Notes: generated by a model not told the origin, from the letters alone. Counted from the stretch's first letter, positions 12,857-25,710 are shown. The stretch is DNA of 64,000 nucleotides from Pohlia nutans (GCA_022496805.1 CM040085.1:22039811-22103810), one strand, 5' to 3'. Program-made: numbers and translations.

Positions 12857-13506
12857 TATTCCATTGTTCCTTCTTGCATGTAGCCGATCACATACAACAT
12901 CATTTCATGTAGGATATTTCTAGCTTGTATGATTCAAACAGCACTTCAGGCAGTTGAATATCCATTTACAGCAAAAAAAAAAAACATGTTTTTTGAGCAC
13001 TACTACACATTTTCCTCGCATGAATCCAAAACTCTTCATTGCAATGCACAGATGTCAGATAAGTCCCACCCTCAAACCAACTAATGCAAAATGAAAAAAG
13101 AGTGAAAATATATCATACTCAACCCAGTCATGAAAAGCAGAGCAGCTAAACAAGAGTGTAAGCCACACGATTCATAATTTCACATAAATCAATCCAATGC
13201 ACAATTCGTGATTCTTTGTAATAGCTGTACATAGTAATATATATCCATACTTGCACGTCTATAATTACTGAACAGTACACAAAGGTTAAATACAAATAAT
13301 GTGAGTCTATCCAATTGGGTGAATAATTTAGGGTTCAAGCTAATGGAGTATGTACCAGGGCTATAAATTTATGGATTTACAATTTTTCTAAACATCGGAT
13401 GAGTTTAGGGTTTTCTTTTGTCACCAAGATTTTCTTGCGAGCTGTATTGTACTTCATGGTGATCCAGAGTTTGTCAGCAAATCATTTGAGAGACAGACAG
13501 AGAATC
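12857..13506. other. Intergenic and 3' flank of the ABCF5-like gene
   Basis: AT-rich. It holds the presumed 3' untranslated region of the minus-strand gene whose stop lies at 13507-13509. No other feature was recognised. Confidence 0.4.
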
Positions 13507-16500
13507 TCAGTTCCATCGCTTGGCGTTCTTGGTCACCTTCCCTTTGGCTTTGCTCTGGGAAAAATTCTGCGCTTTCTGCTTCTTCTGCAATTCCTTCTCG
13601 GCCTGCGCAACACTCCACAGGAACTGCCGTAAGTGCCAAAAATCATTTTTTATCCATGTTACCGCAATGTTACCAAGACTTTATATGAATCCAAATAACA
13701 AGAACAAAGAGGTGGCTCTTACAAGTGTTTATGAAGAGGTGACACTTACATAAACAGACAATATATTTTTGATAATTAAGTGGCATACCTTGGACATTTT
13801 AGACTTGGCCTTCACAGTTGGACCCTTGAGCTCAAGTTCCTCCTCACGATCTAATTCTCTCTGTCGAGCTTCTAGATTCTGCTCCAAGTAATACTGCAGA
13901 GATCCAATGAAAGAGAGCCACATGTCAAAAATAGGAAAATATCAAAAAGGCTCCCATGATTCAAGGACAAGAGCATTCTGAGGAAGAATGGAGTACAAGA
14001 TCAGCCCCGTGTTATGTTTTCTAGGACACTTTTTAATAAAGATTTAACATGAAGTTCTGTTAAACAATGTTAAAAAATATCATTACACAGGGGTGGTTTG
14101 GTAGAAGTGAGTTCCAGCGAAGGTTATCAAGACAGGATCAGACATTAATTAAAGCAAGAATGGCAAGATGAAGAACTTACATTATAATTGCCACTGTAGT
14201 CTTTGAGTTTGTGATCAGCCACTTCCACCACACGGTTCACAATTTGCCTCAGAAAGTATCGATCATGGGAAACAGCAATCACTGTACCCTTGTATTCCCT
14301 CAAAGCCTCCTGCAAGGGCCCAAGCTTTCATTGTTACTACAACTCGCCCAACAAGGCTTTGTAAATAGTCAAACGATCTCCAACAAATTCTTTATTTACT
14401 ATGGTCTTAAGGTCAACATAATTACTCTAAATCTGCTGCTACCCAAATCAATGTAATTCATCATGCTTCATTGCTTATTATTCTAAATTCATCCATACGT
14501 ACCTAAATGATCAAAAGTGGCTACTTCCATATCTTTAGGAGTAAAAATACTCAGAAAAATGTACCAATAGAAATAAGAAATCAAAACATATAAAAAATAT
14601 TATGAGCTTTCTTTTTTTAGTTCACGCACTATTAAAGCTTGGAGAAGAATTTGTGGAGAGATTAATAGTGTGGAAAGATGTTTTACCTCCAGCATTTCCT
14701 TGGAAGGAATGTCCAGATGATTGGTGGGCTCGTCCAGCACCAGCACAGTGGAAGGCGTTACCATGAACTTACAAAGCGAGAGACGTGCCTGCCACGATAT
14801 GCACTCTGTTAAGAACATGGAATTTAACTTCAAATCAAATACACTTGAAAAGTATTTCTCAAGGCAATACTATTGAAGTTATATAATTTTACTACCTTCT
14901 CTCCTCCACTGAGGAAGGCAACTTTTCGATCAAGCATGTCAGCTTTAAAGTTGCAACGCCCAAGGAGGGCTTTGATGTCATTCATTCTCCAATCCTCAGC
15001 AGCTTCTTCCACCGTTTGAAGAACGGTTTTGTCCAAATCCAAAGCCTCCGCCTGCCACATCAAACCAATCCTTTAACAACCTTTTACCACAATAATCCAG
15101 GAGCATTTACACCCCACGATGTCAATTAGGACCTAAAGCTATTGGTCGAGGAAAAAGACAACATCTGATACTTGCCACTCAATAAGGACCATGCATGCTC
15201 TCTACATTGAATACCAAACTTTGAGTCTTTTTTGGAGAAAGAAGACACGTGCTTGTCACTCAATATAGACCATACATGCTCTCAATATTGAATGTCAGAC
15301 TTTTGGGTCTATTTTTGGTAGTAGAAAGTGAGTTTTCACAACTACAAAAGTAGTAAGAGAATGTGTCTCCCTCTATCCGGAAATAACAGTCCTAGTTTTT
15401 GGCATTTTTTTCCCCGACATAATTGCACTATGTTTTTACTTCAAACGTGAGCCCTATTCACTTCAAACGTGAGCGGTATGCAATTCAATGGGGCGGAGAA
15501 TGAGAGTGACACAAAAATTACATACTATTATTAAAGACAGACCATTTTTCAAGTAATGAGACGAGTTTTTTTTTGCCTTAAGTTATTTTTAATTTTTTTT
15601 AAACTAGGACAGTTGTTTCCAGACAGAGGGAGTATGCAGAGTTGGAAGACATTAGAGTTAGAGATTTTAAAGTGGGAAAGGGTACTGGTAGTCACCTGAT
15701 TTTGCTCAAAGTAGTTGGGGACGACTCGGTGTTCTCCGAGAGAGATCACCCCAGATGTTGGCTCTTGTGTCCCCATCAACATGCGCAGGAGTGTACTCTT
15801 GCCGCACCCATTTGGACCTATAACAGCCAACTTCTCACCTCGCTCCACTAAAAGCTGTGCATTCTCAAACAACACCTGCAAAAACAATATACATGATTTA
15901 TAACTAAACAAACAAACAAACAAACCAATCTGTGTATGTTGCCATTCACAGTGAAATTAATGTATGTCTACTGATGATCTTCAGACTGGACATATCATCA
16001 GAAAAAATTACTCCAGGTTGGGGATGAATTTACCTTGTCGTCATAACGAAAGCCCAGTTTCTTAATCTCAACAACCGTTCTTCCGCTCCTCTCGAGCTCC
16101 GGGAATCGGAACTTGAGAGGCTTCCGTTCAAATGGCTTTTCCACAATCTGTCCTTCGTCTTGCATCTTCTCCAATTGCTGCAATTCATCACATAATTATC
16201 AACTCATCATCGTTAGAAGACATCCCATACTCATTTGCCTCTTAATTCCATGTATTTACAACTTGAAAAATGTCGATACTGCATGATGACCTACATAAGT
16301 ACTTTGTGATAAGATAAAATAAAATAAAATAAAGCCTTATTGGCACAAAATCTGAACTGCAAGAGTATAATTGGATGGTCAACTGCTTAGGAAATTGAAT
16401 TGGCTGCCGAAAGGAGTCATCATCTTAGTGAGTACATCACACAGTTTACTTTTGGTAGCCGAAAGAAAAGTTGGAGCATCTTCAACAATAAAATCTTCAA

Positions 16501-18690
16501 TTGACTATGAACTAACTATTTACTACTTCCACTACCTTGAAGAATGTCGGTAATGCATGATGACATGTGTACTTTGTGATTAAAAAAAAACCCGTATTGG
16601 CACAAAATCTGAACTGCAAGAGTGTGATTATTTGGATTCTTGAATGGTTAACTGCTTAGGAAATTGAATTGGCTGTCATCTACTTAATAACGTACATAAT
16701 CATGAGCATGTAAGAATGTAAATTTTTGTTCGGTGAACTGAACATTGCGGCGTTGTGAGTTACGTCCCTCGTGCTAGAAAACTTGATACAAGATTTGCAG
16801 CGTTGAGTAAAGAACTATTCAAGGCATGAGAGGTGGGGCGATGCAGTGTAAGTACCTTGGCGGCAGAGGTGGCACGGCCAGAATTAGCGCCGCTGCTGAG
16901 GCGCTGAATCATGTCCTCGGTGCGAGCAATCTCCTTCTGCTGCTTCTCCCACGCCATGCGCTGCGCCTCCACCCACGCGGCCTTGGCCAGCACGTACTCG
17001 CTGTAATTCCCCGGAAACGTCTGCGCCACGCCCATGTCCGTCTCCACGATCTTCGTGCACAGCTGGTCCAGGAACGCCCGGTCGTGCGACACGATCACCA
17101 TCGGCACCTCCTGCTCCTTCAGGTACCTCTCCAGCCACTCTATGCTGTCCAAGTCCAAATGATTCGTCGGCTCATCCAGCAACAGCAAATCCGGCTCCTA
17201 TTCATTCCCAGCACCCAGTGAGTACCAGGACCTGACTCAACTTCACCCCTAAAGGACCAAGGATTCATGGTTTTAAAATGACAAATTCAATTGATCATAT
17301 TGTGAAAAATGAGACTGAACTTTACATCACTAGAATCAGTGATGAACAGTGCACGTGTTGGTAAAAAAAACTAACGAATTTGAACAAAAGAAAGTCAAAA
17401 AAACAATTCATGCTTCTTGGTCCTTTAGGGGTTAAGCCGTCTAACAATCTGATTTGTCCCCGGGATTACGAGCCTGGATGAATTCAACGCCATAGTTACC
17501 TGAAGTAAGATCTTCCCGAGCGCTATGCGCATTTGCCAGCCTCCACTGAAAGAGGCCACCAATCGGTCCGCATCGTCAGCTGTGAAGCCCAACTCCGGCA
17601 TCATCTTGTTGATGCTCACATCCACGTTGTAGAGATCGGATGCCTCCGCTTTCTGCTGCAGCGTGTCTAGTTCGTCCAATAGCTTCGCCATCAGATCCAT
17701 GTCGTCCGTCGCATTCTCCAGCGCCACCTAAAAAAATCCCATCGTTTTCAACACATTTGCTCTTTCACAGACCCCGTCTACAGTATTATTCAAAACAGGG
17801 TTCAAAACAACATTGTACAAGAAGCTTCCGGGCCATTATAATTTACGGAGAAAACTCAATAGATATGTGTTATGGGGAGGCCTCCCTGCGAATTCATTCC
17901 ATAAAATGATGCTGTCGAAACGTGCCAGGAACAATCTACAAAGTAACCCTGTTTTATTGTTGATTCAAAATTTATGCCAGTTGGAAATGGCAGGGATGAC
18001 CTAAAATTAGTAGCGGAATAGCAAACAATGAGGAATTGAACGAGTTACCTGCACTTTCTCCATCCGTGCAGCGATATCCATCTCGCTAGCAAAAGTGCTC
18101 ATAAACTCTTCTCGCAATGTGCGAGATCCAACAACTTCGAACTCCTGGCTCAAGAAGGCAATCTTCGTATTGGCCCGGGCTTTCACAACGTTTCCAGAAT
18201 CAGGCTCTTCCTTGCCAGCAATGATATTCAACTGAGTGGTCTTCCCCGCGCCATTGATCCCCACGAGCCCCACGCGCTCGCCGCGCTTCACCTCCCACGA
18301 CACATCCTTCAACACAGTCGCGTCTTTGTACGTTTTGCTAACATTCTCCAGTTTCACGCCCGACTGCACGGTCGACGCCCCGGTTTTTTCCTTCCGCTTA
18401 CTACTGTCCTTATTATTATTATTACTACCCTTCGATTCTCCTGCATAATTCTTCTCAAACGCCTCCTCCAACATGAAGAGCGGCACCTCTTCCTCCAGAG
18501 CCGCAGTCCTCACGGCGGCCACGCGCGTGCTGCTACGCCCATGGCTCACCGATGCCACAATATTCGCACCGCCTGTCGACCTCGCAGGAATGCTCACAGC
18601 TCCTCGCGAACTCGTGCTCGTCACCTCGTCGGACAAGGTCCGCGACAACGTGCGCACCAGGCGTGACGACTCCGCCACGAACGACGCCAT
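13507..18690 (-). CDS. ABCF5: ABC-F ATPase, ABCF5 type, probably chloroplast-targeted, 10 exons, 707 aa
   Basis: Exons in transcript order: 18049-18690, 17500-17727, 16856-17197, 16034-16177, 15696-15875, 14896-15051, 14687-14788, 14181-14309, 13789-13893, 13507-13602. Every exon is a multiple of three. ABC1: Walker A GINGAGKT (144-151), signature FSGGWQ (274-279), Walker B LLLLDEPTNHLD (about 294-305). ABC2: Walker A GPNGCGKST (472-480), signature FLSGGEK (558-564), Walker B LVLDEPTNHLD (about 580-590). There is no transmembrane domain, which defines ABC-F proteins. They bind the ribosomal E site and act in translation. The Ser/Thr/Arg-rich first 65 residues look like a plastid transit peptide. 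The Lys-rich tail ends KNAKRWN, like flowering-plant ABCF5 proteins as I recall them (about 690 residues). The ATG at 18690 is the first in frame. Introns 2 and 5 hold MITEs, and introns 3 and 5 hold duplications. The transit peptide is inferred from composition. Confidence 0.92.
15171..15320. repeat. Intronic tandem duplication (about 81 bp offset)
   Basis: CTTGCCACTCAATAAGGACC at 15171 recurs as CTTGTCACTCAATATAGACC at 15252. The following CATGCTCTC, ATTGAAT and TTTGGGTC-like blocks are also repeated. Lies in intron 5 of the ABCF5-like gene. Confidence 0.6.
15367..15632. mobile_element. Stowaway-like (Tc1/mariner) MITE in an ABCF5 intron
   Basis: The left end CTCCCTCTATCCGGAAATAA matches the inverted right end TTGTTTCCAGACAGAGGGAG over about 28 bp. 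Plant Stowaway elements begin CTCCCTCCGT and insert at TA, and a TA follows the right end here. It is 266 bp, non-coding and spliced out with intron 5. Confidence 0.75.
16265..16680. repeat. Direct duplication in ABCF5 intron 3
   Basis: Two copies of about 140 bp start at 16265 and 16539. They share AATGTCG, GCATGATGAC, GGCACAAAATCTGAACTGCA and CTGCTTAGGAAATTGAATTG. The offset is about 274 bp. They do not affect coding sequence. Confidence 0.7.
17243..17435. mobile_element. TTAA element (193 bp) in ABCF5 intron 2
   Basis: The left terminus CCCCTAAAGGACCAAGGA is preceded by TTCA, a decayed TTAA. The right terminus is the inverse, TTGGTCCTTTAGGGG, followed by TTAA. The terminal repeat is perfect over 16 bp. 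Belongs to the same family as 51336-51569. Confidence 0.75.
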
Positions 18691-19360
18691 GATCACCCAA
18701 ACTCCAAAAACCTCTCACACAAACCGATTGCCAACACTCAATCACGCTGGTATGAAGTCGATTGCCAACAGCCAACAAAACAAGAGCAAATTATCTCAAT
18801 CACGCTGGTATGTATTGATGGAGCCTGGGAGTGCCACCAGCTCCACAACTGGACTGAGCAGCTGCTAGAAGATCGATCTGTGCAAACTCCAGCATCGGAT
18901 GGGATTCAATCTGATTCAGGGCCTCATTGGCGAACTGTGTCATGTGGTGGTGATTGGAAACTTGTAAAGTAAGTAAAGCGGTTGATTTGAGGCTGTGCAG
19001 GGCACGAATTCTTTACAGCGGTGGTGCGTGCTCGTTGTGGCTAGAGCTCGACCACGGGAAATGAGTGACCACCCTATCCAGTGGTCCGCATGCAAGGGTG
19101 CGAATCAGAATCGCTCTAGGGGCGAGGTGCAAATTCATTAATAAGATTATCTGGGTTCGAGGAATTTACTCCGGGTTGGCCACGCGCCTCCGTCACTGCA
19201 ACCTGGTTCGTCGTTCATCGATCGTTGCTCCTGATCGATCGGCCGCGGGGTCCGTCGCGTCGGTCGGTCGGTCCGTCGGTTCGGGCCGTGGTGGCCAAAT
19301 GTCAGACACTTCTTTCTTTTACCGTGCCGTGCTTTTGAAGATTCCCTTTTCCGTGCCTCT
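18691..19360 (-). promoter_or_regulatory. Presumed promoter and 5' leader of the ABCF5-like gene
   Basis: This stretch upstream of the ATG is richer in G+C than its surroundings. Between about 19225 and 19285 it is CpG-dense, with repeated GATCGATCG and CGGTCGGTCGG. It fits a housekeeping-type promoter. No core promoter element was identified with confidence. Confidence 0.35.
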
Positions 19361-19591
19361 TTAACCCTTAATGGATTTAGGGCATAGTAGATACGTTGCC
19401 GTATATTTAACATTTGTTGTAAGTAGAAAGTTCCAAATTGAGATCCCAATAGCTTTTAAGACCATGTAGACATGAAATTTAACTTCACTTTTGATATAAA
19501 ACTCATAGGAGGTGTAGAACCATTCCAAATACAATGAAATACGGCCGTATAATACTGGCCGGAATGGTCAATCTGGACCTTTAAGGGTCAT
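19361..19591. mobile_element. TTAA element (about 231 bp), decayed right flank
   Basis: Left TTAACCCTTAATGGATTTAG; right GGACCTTTAAGGGTCA inverted. The right target copy has mutated. Related to the elements at 17243 and 51336 by the GGAC/GGAT block. Confidence 0.6.
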
Positions 19592-20455
19592 TTCTCAGAG
19601 AGTGCTAAACTGGCGACACAAAATAATACTCCGTCCCTATGGTAGAACCACATTTTCTACATTCATCCATATTTTCGATAGAACATACTTTTCATTCATA
19701 TTTTAATGTTATTTTCATCCAAATATGGTGAAGAAATTTGTCTGTTTATAAAGATTGGAAGATATTTTTGCGATCTAGTATTGATTTTTTGGTCGTCTTG
19801 TAGAGAGATTATTTTTTATTGGTGCAATCTAGCTCTAAAAAGCCCAAAAAAAAAAGGCTAGTGCCATTAACCCCTTTGTCTGCCCCATTTTGGACGTTTT
19901 AGACATAAAATTTACACTACATAGGGGTATTTAGGGGACCCGAACTAATTTATCAAAATTTCACATTCCTGTAATACCATAGCTGAGTTGCCAAAAAATA
20001 ATTCCAAAAAAAAAATGTAAAAAACTGGAAATTATGAGTACCACAAAACAAAAATAGAATAAACTATTTTTAGCTAGATTTTGATATTTCTAAGTAGTTT
20101 TATCTAAACTATTTTGATATTTCTAAAATAGTTTTGGGTCATTTTGGATCATTTTGGGCCATTTTAAATCATTTTTTTTGCTCATAAACGAAAATCAAGA
20201 GATTCTTTTTTTGAAGAACGAACCTTATTTTTCAAAAAATGTTAAATATTCATCTGTGGGATGGTGAACCAGCTATGGTACTACGGTATATAAATACTTA
20301 CCGTTATTGTACAAAATACAATATGTTTTAAAAAAAAAATATCTATATATGCAGAACAATATAACTTTAGGACTAAGAATCATATTCATTTTCAATGATT
20401 TAGTACCATGAGTCATGAACTTTACAGGGTAAGTCCTCCTAATTATTCAATCTCA
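19592..20455. other. Intergenic with one orphan TTAA-type end and a Stowaway-like end
   Basis: TACTCCGTCCCTAT at about 19627 resembles one end of a Stowaway MITE without a partner. TTAACCCCTTTGTCTGCCCC at 19867 has the terminal form of the TTAA elements, but no matching right end was found. Repeated ATTTTGG(A/G)TCATTTT motifs lie near 20130-20170. No gene. Confidence 0.4.
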
Positions 20456-21035
20456 TTAACCCCTAAATGCCTACAGCCCTTGATCTCCAAATTAGGCAGT
20501 TTTGCAAAGATGCATTATTAAATGCAATTAAAAGGGATATTTTGAACTTGATGTATGAACAAAAGTCATATGTTATAAATTTAGATTCTATCCATACGGT
20601 TAAATCTATGATTGCAATCACTAATATTTTGTATAAAATTTGAAAGTCAAAATTAAAAATTCTTTTGTAATTTGATTACAAATAAGATATTGACAATCTA
20701 TGAATGAAATTTGTTGTGATGAGTTGAAATGTAATATCTAAGTATATTGATTTTTGGAGATTTTTTGGTTGCTTAATTTTATGAGTTGACTTTTTCAAGA
20801 GCACTTTTGAACACTTTTGAACTAAGATCTTAGAAATTTTTGCTGAATCATTGCAACATGAAATGAGGCATAAGAATTTTACAAATCATCCCTTTTCTAA
20901 TCGGTTCACACATACATGAAGCTAACTTCCCATGAAATATATAGTAATAAATCCACACTACAAAAAGGCGTGACGAATGAGAAAACATGAATGAAATTTG
21001 TATACCATCCAAAAAATGAACGTTCACGCTCTCAG
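20456..21035. mobile_element. TTAA element, family 2, right end lost
   Basis: Left TTAACCCCTAAATGCC. The interior follows 32758-33333 closely (GGCAGTTTTGCAAAGATG, then TATTTTGAACTTGATGTATG) to near its right end. The final terminal repeat is missing and a 21-bp minisatellite begins there. Confidence 0.75.
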
Positions 21036-21484
21036 GTACCCTTGGGGGTACATTTGATACCCTATAGAGTATAGTTGATACTCTGAGGAGTATAGTAGAG
21101 TTGATATTCTGAGGGATAGTTGATACTCTTAGGGGTAGAGCTGATACTCTGAGGGGTAAAGTTGATACCTTCAAAAGTAGAGTTGATATCCTGAGGAATA
21201 TAGTTGATACCTTGAGGGGTAGAGTTAATATCTTGAAGAATATAGATGATACCATGAGGAGTAGAGTTGATATTCTGACGGATAAAATTGATATTGTGAA
21301 AGATAGAGTTGATATCTTGAAGAATATAGTTGAAACCCTGAGGGGTAAAGTTGATATCCAGAAACCCTGAGGAGTAGAGTTGATATCATGAAGGATATAG
21401 TTGATATTATGAGGAGTAGAGTTAATACCATAAGGGGTAGAGTTGATATCCTAAGGGATATAGTTGATACCATGAGGGGTAGGT
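21036..21484. repeat. 21-bp minisatellite, about 20 units
   Basis: Consensus AGTTGATAC(C/T)NTGAGGGGTAG, with units alternating between ...GGGGTAG and ...GGAATAT endings. The unit is seven codons, so both minus-strand frames stay open as spurious heptad-repeat proteins. No independent support for coding was seen. Confidence 0.85.
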
Positions 21485-23808
21485 GTGATGACACATTGGA
21501 GGAATGAATCCCGAGGGGATGAATGCACTAACTATAGATGAGGATGATTAGTATGTAAGCAAAGATGGAGTCAAGATAGAAAACTCAAAGTGGATGAGTT
21601 ATGCTTGGGGGTTTGAAAGCTTCAATTGAAATGATGCCTTGAAGAACTCCAAATTAAAGAATTGTGCAGTGGAGTTAGACATCTCCATTTATATGATACA
21701 TGCATGGGAGTGAAACAACTCCAAGACCAGGAAGAGTGCACTTGAGATTAAAAAACTCTAAGCAGATGATCTTTGAGATAAAAATAGATAGAAATCTCAA
21801 AAGGATGAGTTCTAAGACTTAAATTGATTAGTACTAATACTTTAGGGATGAACTCTAAATGGAACCAAAGATAGAATTCGAAAAGTAGTAGTAAAGTCTT
21901 AGACTAAACTGATAGTCATCTTTGCTATAAGATTGAGCTCGGGGGAGATGAGAGGACTCTTTGGTTGGAGTCTCTCATTTATGATTGGGTGGTTGAGCTA
22001 TTGTATTGCTTCTAGAGCTTATACATGTATTTTAATTTATTAATATTTTGATAGGAGGTTTATTACACACGCAGTGAGGGGATAACATATATTATTTTAT
22101 GAAACTAACATACTTAAGTTTAAAAGTTAAATTTGTTCAAGGGTGTATATCAAAGCCCACATGACAATGAGAGTGTAAATTGCATAAACACAATTAGTAG
22201 ATCATTCCACCCAGTTTGCATTCCAAAAAATTTGACATTTATTTTTACAAACTTTTTTGCCGACCCTACCCTCCACGGCTCCACCTATGGTAATATACTA
22301 TTCAATTCAGGTATTCAATTAAAAAATGTACCGTATAAGTACACAATACTCATTTACCAATTTTCTTTCATACTCCATGCAAGCTCATGAACCTGCAAAA
22401 CACAAAATCCAACACCTGGAAAAATTTAGAAATTCATCATCTCAACTGAAGTAAGGTAGGATTATAGATCACCCATTCTTTTTCAGGACCCCAAAAGTGC
22501 CCTTATCTATGACGGCGTCCTAAACTCTAGGATAAAAAATGACATTTGTTGATAGAAACACTTTAGGGCTTGGGTGGATGCACTAGTAAAAAGGTCATTT
22601 TTGGGCATCAAGGAATAGTGTCAGAGATTGTGCCCAAGTTCACTATTGGCACTAGCTTGGTGCTCAAAAACTTCCCTTTTTACTCCACTGAATGGCGTAC
22701 TTAGTGTCCCGGGACACTATTTTTAAACCCAGACACTATGTAATTTTAGGAAGATATAGTGTTCTCATAAAAAAGAAATGAATGTAGTGTTCCAATGACA
22801 TATGGCAACTTTATAATAAATATGACATGCCACCTCATGTCGCTTTCATTACTTGAAAAGAACATGACACCCCCATGAAAGTGAGAATGACAAGTGGCAA
22901 ACTACTATGTAGTGTTAAGGGACACTATTTCTCTTTACTTTTGAATGAATTGTGGTAAAAAAACATCAATTCTTCTCGGACACTAAATACCCCATTTAGT
23001 GTAGTCGTAATCCTACCTAAATACATAATCCAATAGACAATTGGATTTTTATTACCACTAATGTCACTGCATGACTTCTTATTCAAAACTCTCAATGAAA
23101 AAAAAATCTTTGCAATTGAGTTTCATTCAATTTTCATCTAGTTGATCAACCATATGTCAAAAAGTCAAGTATTTTTCAAAAATTTAAAGTTTGTGCCAAT
23201 GTGATAACTGATAAATGTTTGTCAAGTGGAACATTTATCATTTTGCAAAACCAAAGTTCACTAGAAATTATGCAATAATAAAATATAGGGAACGAAAGAC
23301 CACTTTAGATTACACAATTTGATCGTAAGGAGAAATTGTGCACCTTAATGAGTGCTGAAACGTGTAGAATTTTCCAAGGACTCTATGCTTATTAAGTTTA
23401 AATAATAATAGTCAAAACCGTGAAGTTCATGAACCGAGATAGAACTATGCTCTATAACTTTGACATTTGAACTCTACTCCTCGGGATGCATTGTCATATG
23501 TATCCACGCGTACTACTTGACCTTCAGCACTCCAAATGGTTGCCAACGCGGTTACTAGCTCGCGATTTTTGGGTGTAAATGAAAGGAAGAAGAGGAGCAT
23601 AACCGAAAAAGGGTTCTTGCCAAGAGAGTGTGACGTGGCAAGGTGAACATGAGAGGAGAAACTAAATGGAAAAAAGGTAAAATAGTGAGGGAAAAAACTA
23701 AGGATATCAGTGCAAATATATATTTTTAAAATTTTGTATACCTCATTTTATTCAATGTCAACCTTACACTAGTTGAAGTAAAAATAACCCAATGGGTGCA
23801 GTCCTCGG
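21485..23808. other. Gene-free AT-rich intergenic region
   Basis: No gene recognised. Near 22590-22687, CACTAGTAAAAAGG and the inverted CCTTTTTACTCCACTG may be ends of a roughly 100-bp CACTA-like element. At 22697-22995 the motif GTGTCCCGGGACACTA and variants such as AGTGTTAAGGGACACT recur four times, an unexplained local repeat. Confidence 0.4.
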
Positions 23809-24333
23809 GGGGTTGCACTATACTAAACACGTACAAGTATACGTGAGTGCACAGAAGGGGTATTAATTCGAACATTGTTGTATTACGTATACATACAATA
23901 AACATATTTAGAGCTGAAAATATTGACGTATACGTACATTAAACATATATTTAGGACATAATAGATTTGTATACAAAGGTTTTTAAAGATATATCTTCTC
24001 GTATATAGGGGGTTTTTAGGGGGGGTCATGAACGCATATGATTCTCAAACATAATGTAGAGTGCACCTCGAGGGGTGCACTCTACATTATGTTTGAAAAT
24101 CATGTGCGTTCATGACCCCCTCTAAAAACCCCCATGTATATGAAGGGTTATATGTCTAAAAACCTTTGTATACAAATCTATTCTGTCCTAAATATATGTT
24201 TAATGTACGTATACGTCAATATTTTCAACTCTAAATATGTTTATTGTATGTATACGTAATACGACAATGTTCGAATTAATACCCCTTCTGTGCACTCACG
24301 TATACATATACGTGTTTAGTTCAATGCAACCCG
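23809..24333. mobile_element. Long foldback element (two arms of about 260 bp)
   Basis: The arms run from about 23809 to 24067 and from about 24071 to 24333. They are inverted copies meeting at a central CTCGAG. Outer ends are GGTTGCAC and TGCAACC. CGGG occurs beside both ends and may be a target duplication. The interior repeats GTATACGT motifs. There is essentially no loop, so single strands could form a hairpin of about 260 bp. Confidence 0.85.
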
Positions 24334-24502
24334 GGAAAAATAATAATTACATGGCTCCTCTATAGCAGGCTAAAAGGCGGATTGGAAAATTGTTATCTAA
24401 ATTAATGATTTTTTAAGCTCATCGTGAGCTAATGGCCATTTTAGATTACATGTTTATTTTATGTTGAGATAAGAAGAAACTATATACTTCAATTAGTGAA
24501 TA

Positions 24503-24508
<6 letters not shown>

Positions 24509-24567
<59 letters not shown>
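24509..24567. repeat. (TA)n microsatellite
   Basis: About 59 bases of uninterrupted TA, flanked by TATATG and TAAATAAATAAA. Confidence 0.9.
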
Positions 24568-24579
<12 letters not shown>

Positions 24580-24924
24580 GTATCCATTGTGTTCAATGTC
24601 AACTTCAAACTATTTTAAGTAATTACAAGAACTAGTGCTGATTACATGACCATACTATGAGGTATAAAATTGTTTACCACAACTATATGTAGTATGACCA
24701 TACTACAAATATTCGACAGAGATAACTATGCTTCAAAGTTTCAATGTATCATAACCAATAGAAGGGTGTTGTTTTCAACACTTTTTAGTGTCCAAAAAAA
24801 CCATTTTTTTAGTTATTTGAAACAAAAAAATTAAATTGTTGAAAACAAAATTATACTGTTTATTATCCTTATACTGGATTATTGCAATCTAGAGTGGAAT
24901 GGATTTTTTTCTACAATACACAAC
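24568..24924. other. Intergenic, nothing recognised
   Basis: AT-rich DNA between the TA microsatellite and the array starting near 24925. No open frame or repeat was recognised. Confidence 0.3.
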
Positions 24925-25615
24925 TAGGAGGAGCAAGTGCTTAATCAGAACAACATCTGTACAAAACATGCTGGAACCTCATTGAAAATGTCATTCTAGC
25001 TTGTTGAAACAAAATTGAAGAGTTGTTTCCGAATGTGGTTAGAACAACATTCTAATGTCCTTCCAAATGTTGTTCTAAATTGTTCACAACTAGGAACAAG
25101 TGCTTTGAACGACATTTCTAAAAAACATGTTGTGTCATTGTAAGAACAACATTTCTACAAAACATACTAGGATGGCATTATATTGTCATTTTGGCTTGTT
25201 GAAACATTGAAATATTGTTTCAATGTGGTTAAAAAACATTCCAATGTTATTCTAAATTGCTCTATCCACGCTTGTGACACAACTGGGAGCATGTGCTTAG
25301 AACGACATTTCAATGTCATTTTGATTTGTTGATACAACAATGAAATGATGGTTAGAACAACATTCCAATGTTGTTTAGAATGACATTGTAAGAACGATGT
25401 TTCCATACAAAAACAACATTCAAAAATGATGTTTCAATGTGGTTAAAAACAACATTTCAATGTTGTTCCAAATGTCGTTCTAAATTGCTCTACCCACTTG
25501 TGACCTACCTACGACGGGGAGCAGGTGATTAATACAACATTTCTATAGAATATGCTAGAACAACATTTCAATATCATTATGTCTTGTTGAAACAAGATTG
25601 AAATGTTGTTCCAAT
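24925..25615. repeat. Degenerate tandem array, AACAACATT...AATGTTGTT units
   Basis: Four or so units of about 160-230 bp each carry a GGAGCA(A/T)GTGCTT-like block, AGAACAACATTTC, a GTTGAAAC block and ending TTCTAAATTGCTCTACC. Short inverted pairs such as AACATTCCAATGTT recur within units. A last partial unit adjoins the GH5 gene at 26095-26152. Confidence 0.6.
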
Positions 25616-25710
25616 AGGGGGTGACACACCTCTTTGGAGAAGTTTGATTCTTTGAAGATTGAAAACATGGAGAGTAAATTGTGGACTCAATCTTGGCCAT
25701 GCTCCAGGTG

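Noticed and set aside
20848..21494. Two heptad-repeat proteins on the minus strand
   Set aside because: They are translations of the 21-bp minisatellite, whose unit length keeps frames open automatically.
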